6,925 nucleotides of DNA. Origin: Clostridia bacterium. GTDB lineage: Bacteria > Bacillota > Clostridia > Oscillospirales > Butyricicoccaceae. The stretch covers positions 1-6,925 of the forward strand of contig JAFYNW010000415.1 in the NCBI GenBank assembly GCA_017547995.1, in the 5' to 3' direction. A program made the position numbers and the translations under genes. Position 1 is the stretch's first letter. The number at the start of each line of letters is the position of its first letter. Shown in pieces: positions 5,073-6,925 of this stretch. A model generated the notes under the pieces. It was not told the DNA's origin, searched no databases, and worked only from the letters and a program-made list of their open reading frames with translations.

Positions 5073-5116
5073 TACGGGTGCTATGCCCGATACAAAAACT
5101 GACAATGAGGCTTATT

Positions 5117-6040
5117 ATGATAAACCAACAGACATTAGAACAGCTTGTCGCTGAGCACAAGGCTATCACAGCCACAGGCACAGTGGCATCATATATTCCA
5201 AAGCTCAAGGAAAAGGACCCTTCCGACCTTGGCATTTACGTATTTACTGAAAATGGCGAAGAATACGGCGCAGGCGACTACGACGTCAAGTTCACTATCC
5301 AGAGTATCTCCAAAATCTTCGTTTTCGCTCTTGCTATCATGGACAACGGCGAGCGCGAGGTTTTCAAGCTCATCGGCGTTGAGCCAACGGGCGACAGCTT
5401 CAACTCTATCGCAAACCTTGAGCTCAAGGACACTCACAAGCCATATAATCCTATGATTAACGCAGGTGCTATTCTTGCAACGTCCATGATTCACGGCAAC
5501 AACAAGAAGGAAAAGTTCAACCGCATTCTCGACCTTATCCGTGCCTGCTGCGGCAATTCCTCTCTCGAGGTCAATGAATCTGTATACCATTCCGAAAAGG
5601 ACACAGGCGACCGCAACCGTGCTCTTGCCTACTTCATCAAGAGCTATGGCCTCATCGAGGACGAGGTTGACAACGTTATGGACACCTACTTCAAGCAGTG
5701 CTCCATCGAGGTTACTTGCCGTGACATCGCTCACGCTGCATGGATTATTTCCAACAACGGCGTAAACCCACGCACAGGTCAGCGTGTACTCAGCCAGAGA
5801 ATCTGCTCCATCCTCAAGACTGTCATGTTTACGTGTGGTCTTTACGATGCATCGGGCAGCTTTGCTCTCGACGTCGGTATGCCATCCAAGTCTGGCGTTG
5901 GCGGCGGTATTCTCTCCACAACAAACACAGGCATCGGCATCGGTGTTTACGGCCCTGCACTCGACCAGAAGGGCAACTCTGTTGCAGGCGCATCCATGCT
6001 CAAGGCTATCTCCCGCGACAACGGCCTCAGCATTTTCTAA
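5117..6040 (+). CDS. glsA: Glutaminase (L-glutamine amidohydrolase)
   Basis: This 307-residue cytoplasmic enzyme hydrolyses L-glutamine to L-glutamate and ammonia. It is full length for bacterial glutaminases of the beta-lactamase-like fold. The catalytic Ser63-x-x-Lys66 is in QSISK, followed by NPMINAGAI (Asn111, Asn115), SEKDTGDRNR (159-168, with the conserved Glu160 and Asn167), Tyr191, Tyr243 in GLYDASG, and SKSGVGGGI (257-265), which closes the active site. The start at 5117 is chosen because GAGG (5107-5110) lies six bases upstream and because the resulting MINQQTLEQL is the length expected; the in-frame extension back to 5045 would run through the promoter. Codons ending in C dominate (AAC, ATC, GGC, CTC), suggesting high expression. 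It stands alone, with a terminator after it and the glycine riboswitch divergent upstream. Confidence 0.96.
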   Translation: MINQQTLEQLVAEHKAITATGTVASYIPKLKEKDPSDLGIYVFTENGEEYGAGDYDVKFTIQSISKIFVFALAIMDNGEREVFKLIGVEPTGDSFNSIANLELKDTHKPYNPMINAGAILATSMIHGNNKKEKFNRILDLIRACCGNSSLEVNESVYHSEKDTGDRNRALAYFIKSYGLIEDEVDNVMDTYFKQCSIEVTCRDIAHAAWIISNNGVNPRTGQRVLSQRICSILKTVMFTCGLYDASGSFALDVGMPSKSGVGGGILSTTNTGIGIGVYGPALDQKGNSVAGASMLKAISRDNGLSIF

Positions 6041-6061
6041 TAATCTCCCCATAGATAAGAC

Positions 6062-6088
6062 AAAGCCACTCGTAATGAGTGGCTTTTA
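6062..6088. terminator. Terminator shared by convergent glsA and metalloprotease genes
   Basis: GCCACTC (6065-6071) and GAGTGGC (6077-6083) form a 7-bp stem with a 5-base loop, extended by flanking AAA/TTT. On the plus strand TTTTATTTATTTT follows, giving a good glsA terminator 24 bases after its stop. On the minus strand only TTTG follows, so it is weaker for the metalloprotease gene. Confidence 0.85.
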
Positions 6089-6089
6089 T

Positions 6090-6635
6090 TTATTTTCGCA
6101 GGTCCCCTGCGTATTTTTTAAGATTCTTTCGGATTTCCTTCCACCCCGGACAATATTTGCTTACAAGCGCCCAGAAGCCTTTCTGATGGTCCTTGTGGAT
6201 AAAATGTGCAAGCTCGTGAATGATGACGTACTCGAGATACTCGCGCGGCATATCGAGCAGAGCCTTGTTGAGCGTAATGAAGTTGCGGTTGACGTAGCAG
6301 TTGCCCCACATCGACTTCATCTCCCTGATGCGCACGTCAGGCATAGGCACCTTGTCCTCAGCCATTTTTTCAGCCCACTTACGCACAAGGCTCGTGACCT
6401 CGTCCTCCGGTGTGGTCGTCATTATCTCAAGCTGCTCATACTGTGGCTTGCAGTATTTCTCGCGGTATTGCTCTATCTTATCGCGGTTTTTATAGACGAA
6501 TGCATCGGCATAGCGCATAGGAATATTATAGGGCATAGAAACAAAGACGCCCTCTTTTTTGATGCGCATATTCATATTTTTAACGTCCTTGATGGTCAGC
6601 GTATATTTAATACCGCCAATTTCACGTTCAGGCAT
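6090..6635 (-). CDS. YgjP/DUF45-type zinc metalloprotease (COG1451-like)
   Basis: This 181-residue, probably cytoplasmic protein carries the zinc-protease signature HELAH (140-144), with a likely third ligand His150 in HKDHQKGFW. Upstream is MKSMWGNC (106-113), the counterpart of the SRWGSC box of this family, followed by ITLNKALLDMPREYLEYVIIHELAH. Family members are often about 230 residues, so this one is rather short at the N terminus, although the opening strands (YTLTIKDVKNMNMRIKKEGVFVSMPYN) fit the family's normal beginning. No signal peptide or membrane segment is seen. The physiological substrate of these proteins is not established. The start is supported by AGGTGAT just upstream, which overlaps the stop codon of the preceding gene (8-base gap), so the two are probably co-transcribed. 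Confidence 0.9.
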   Translation of the reverse strand: MPEREIGGIKYTLTIKDVKNMNMRIKKEGVFVSMPYNIPMRYADAFVYKNRDKIEQYREKYCKPQYEQLEIMTTTPEDEVTSLVRKWAEKMAEDKVPMPDVRIREMKSMWGNCYVNRNFITLNKALLDMPREYLEYVIIHELAHFIHKDHQKGFWALVSKYCPGWKEIRKNLKKYAGDLRK

Positions 6636-6643
6636 TGTATCAC

Positions 6644-6925
6644 CTATTTCCTGATTTTATTTTTCAACACTATCGGTGCGTACATCACGATTACGATGGC
6701 CGACATTATAACGGGCAGGCCGAGAAGATGGTTGCCCCACATCTGCTCAAATACGTAGAGCGGATTGTTGGCATTGGCTTCCATAAGAAACATAAAGTTT
6801 GTGCCCAGTGCGCGGTTGATATAGTATGCAATCTGCGCCATCACAAAGAGCAGGCCGAGGCATTTTGGAACGTCCTTCAGCTTTGGCTTTATATCCCCCG
6901 CATAAGTCAGCATTACGGGATAAAG
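6644..6925 (-). CDS. C-terminal part of a YwaF/TMEM164-like membrane protein (partial, runs off the right edge)
   Basis: The reading frame is open to the window edge and covers the last 93 residues of a larger protein; the internal ATG at 6913 is probably not the real start. Two hydrophobic segments are visible, one around CLGLLFVMAQIAYYI and one around LLGLPVIMSAIVIVMYAPIVL, with a basic tail KNKIRK. The stretch NRALGTNFMFLMEANANNPLYVF resembles the conserved C-terminal GTNYMFL-type motif of the TIGR02206/YwaF family of integral membrane proteins of unknown function. The family call rests on this one motif and the membrane topology. It ends 8 bases before the metalloprotease gene and probably shares its transcript. 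Confidence 0.6.
   Translation of the reverse strand, partial: LYPVMLTYAGDIKPKLKDVPKCLGLLFVMAQIAYYINRALGTNFMFLMEANANNPLYVFEQMWGNHLLGLPVIMSAIVIVMYAPIVLKNKIRK

Noticed and set aside
5045..5116. In-frame upstream extension of glutaminase
   Set aside because: It overlaps the likely promoter and has no ribosome binding site; the start at 5117 gives the usual glutaminase length.
5189..6052. Long minus-strand open frame (287 codons) opposite glutaminase
   Set aside because: It mirrors the C-ending codon pattern of glsA, has no ribosome binding site or recognisable domain, and glutaminase is certain in the opposite strand.
5784..6758. Plus-strand open frame spanning the end of glsA and the metalloprotease gene
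   Set aside because: It runs across two well-supported genes in other frames and through their terminator, with a low-complexity translation.
1..6925. CRISPR array, tRNA, rRNA, phage or toxin-antitoxin genes
   Set aside because: No regularly spaced repeats, cloverleaf-like segments, or phage or toxin motifs were seen on either strand.

Overview
The window looks like chromosomal DNA from a low-to-mid GC Gram-positive anaerobe of the class Clostridia, possibly an Oscillospiraceae/Ruminococcaceae-type gut bacterium. The reasons are strong AGGAGG-type ribosome binding sites, near-consensus sigma-A promoters (TTGACA/TATAAT with 17-nt spacers), many U-tailed hairpin terminators, a tandem glycine riboswitch, DegV and BrkB/YihY family genes, and a REP-like intergenic element of a type I associate with that group. 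The taxonomic call is inference.

Left part (1-3182) is a minus-strand block. It is transcribed from a promoter near 3216-3244 through a BrkB/YihY-type membrane protein (2364-3182), a large beta-lactamase-fold serine hydrolase (585-2363, start codon abutting the upstream stop) and thioredoxin (232-537, with its own promoter lying partly inside the end of the hydrolase gene). The block ends at a strong terminator (189-220). Beyond it come a hairpin-rich repeat element and the first 18 codons of another minus-strand gene leaving the window.

A divergent promoter region (3183-3370) separates this block from a plus-strand DegV-family fatty-acid-binding protein (3371-4222), followed by one clear and one probable terminator.

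The most interesting part is the 894-base gap between degV and the glutaminase gene (4223-5116), which has no credible protein gene but is full of signals. On the minus strand a perfect-consensus promoter (4906-4934) drives a tandem glycine riboswitch (about 4715-4885) with its own terminator (4678-4710). Nothing coding lies downstream; the read-through product would be a noncoding RNA ending at a second strong minus-strand terminator (4375-4424). Opposite that stretch, the plus strand can fold into an elaborate RNA-like structure (about 4464-4665) that may be a raiA-type noncoding RNA. Two near-identical 19-bp palindromes, in inverted relation, frame the region (4353-4371 and 4964-4982), as does a repeated GCAGTCGACC motif.

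Right part: glutaminase glsA (5117-6040, plus) converges on a minus-strand pair across a shared terminator (6062-6088). The pair is a YgjP/DUF45-type zinc metalloprotease (6090-6635) and, upstream of it, the C-terminal end of a YwaF/TMEM164-like membrane protein that runs off the right edge. Apart from degV and glsA, which are monocistronic and flanked by terminators, the protein genes form short co-directional runs with no strong functional theme. The glycine-sensing RNA next to glutaminase suggests a link to amino-acid and nitrogen status.
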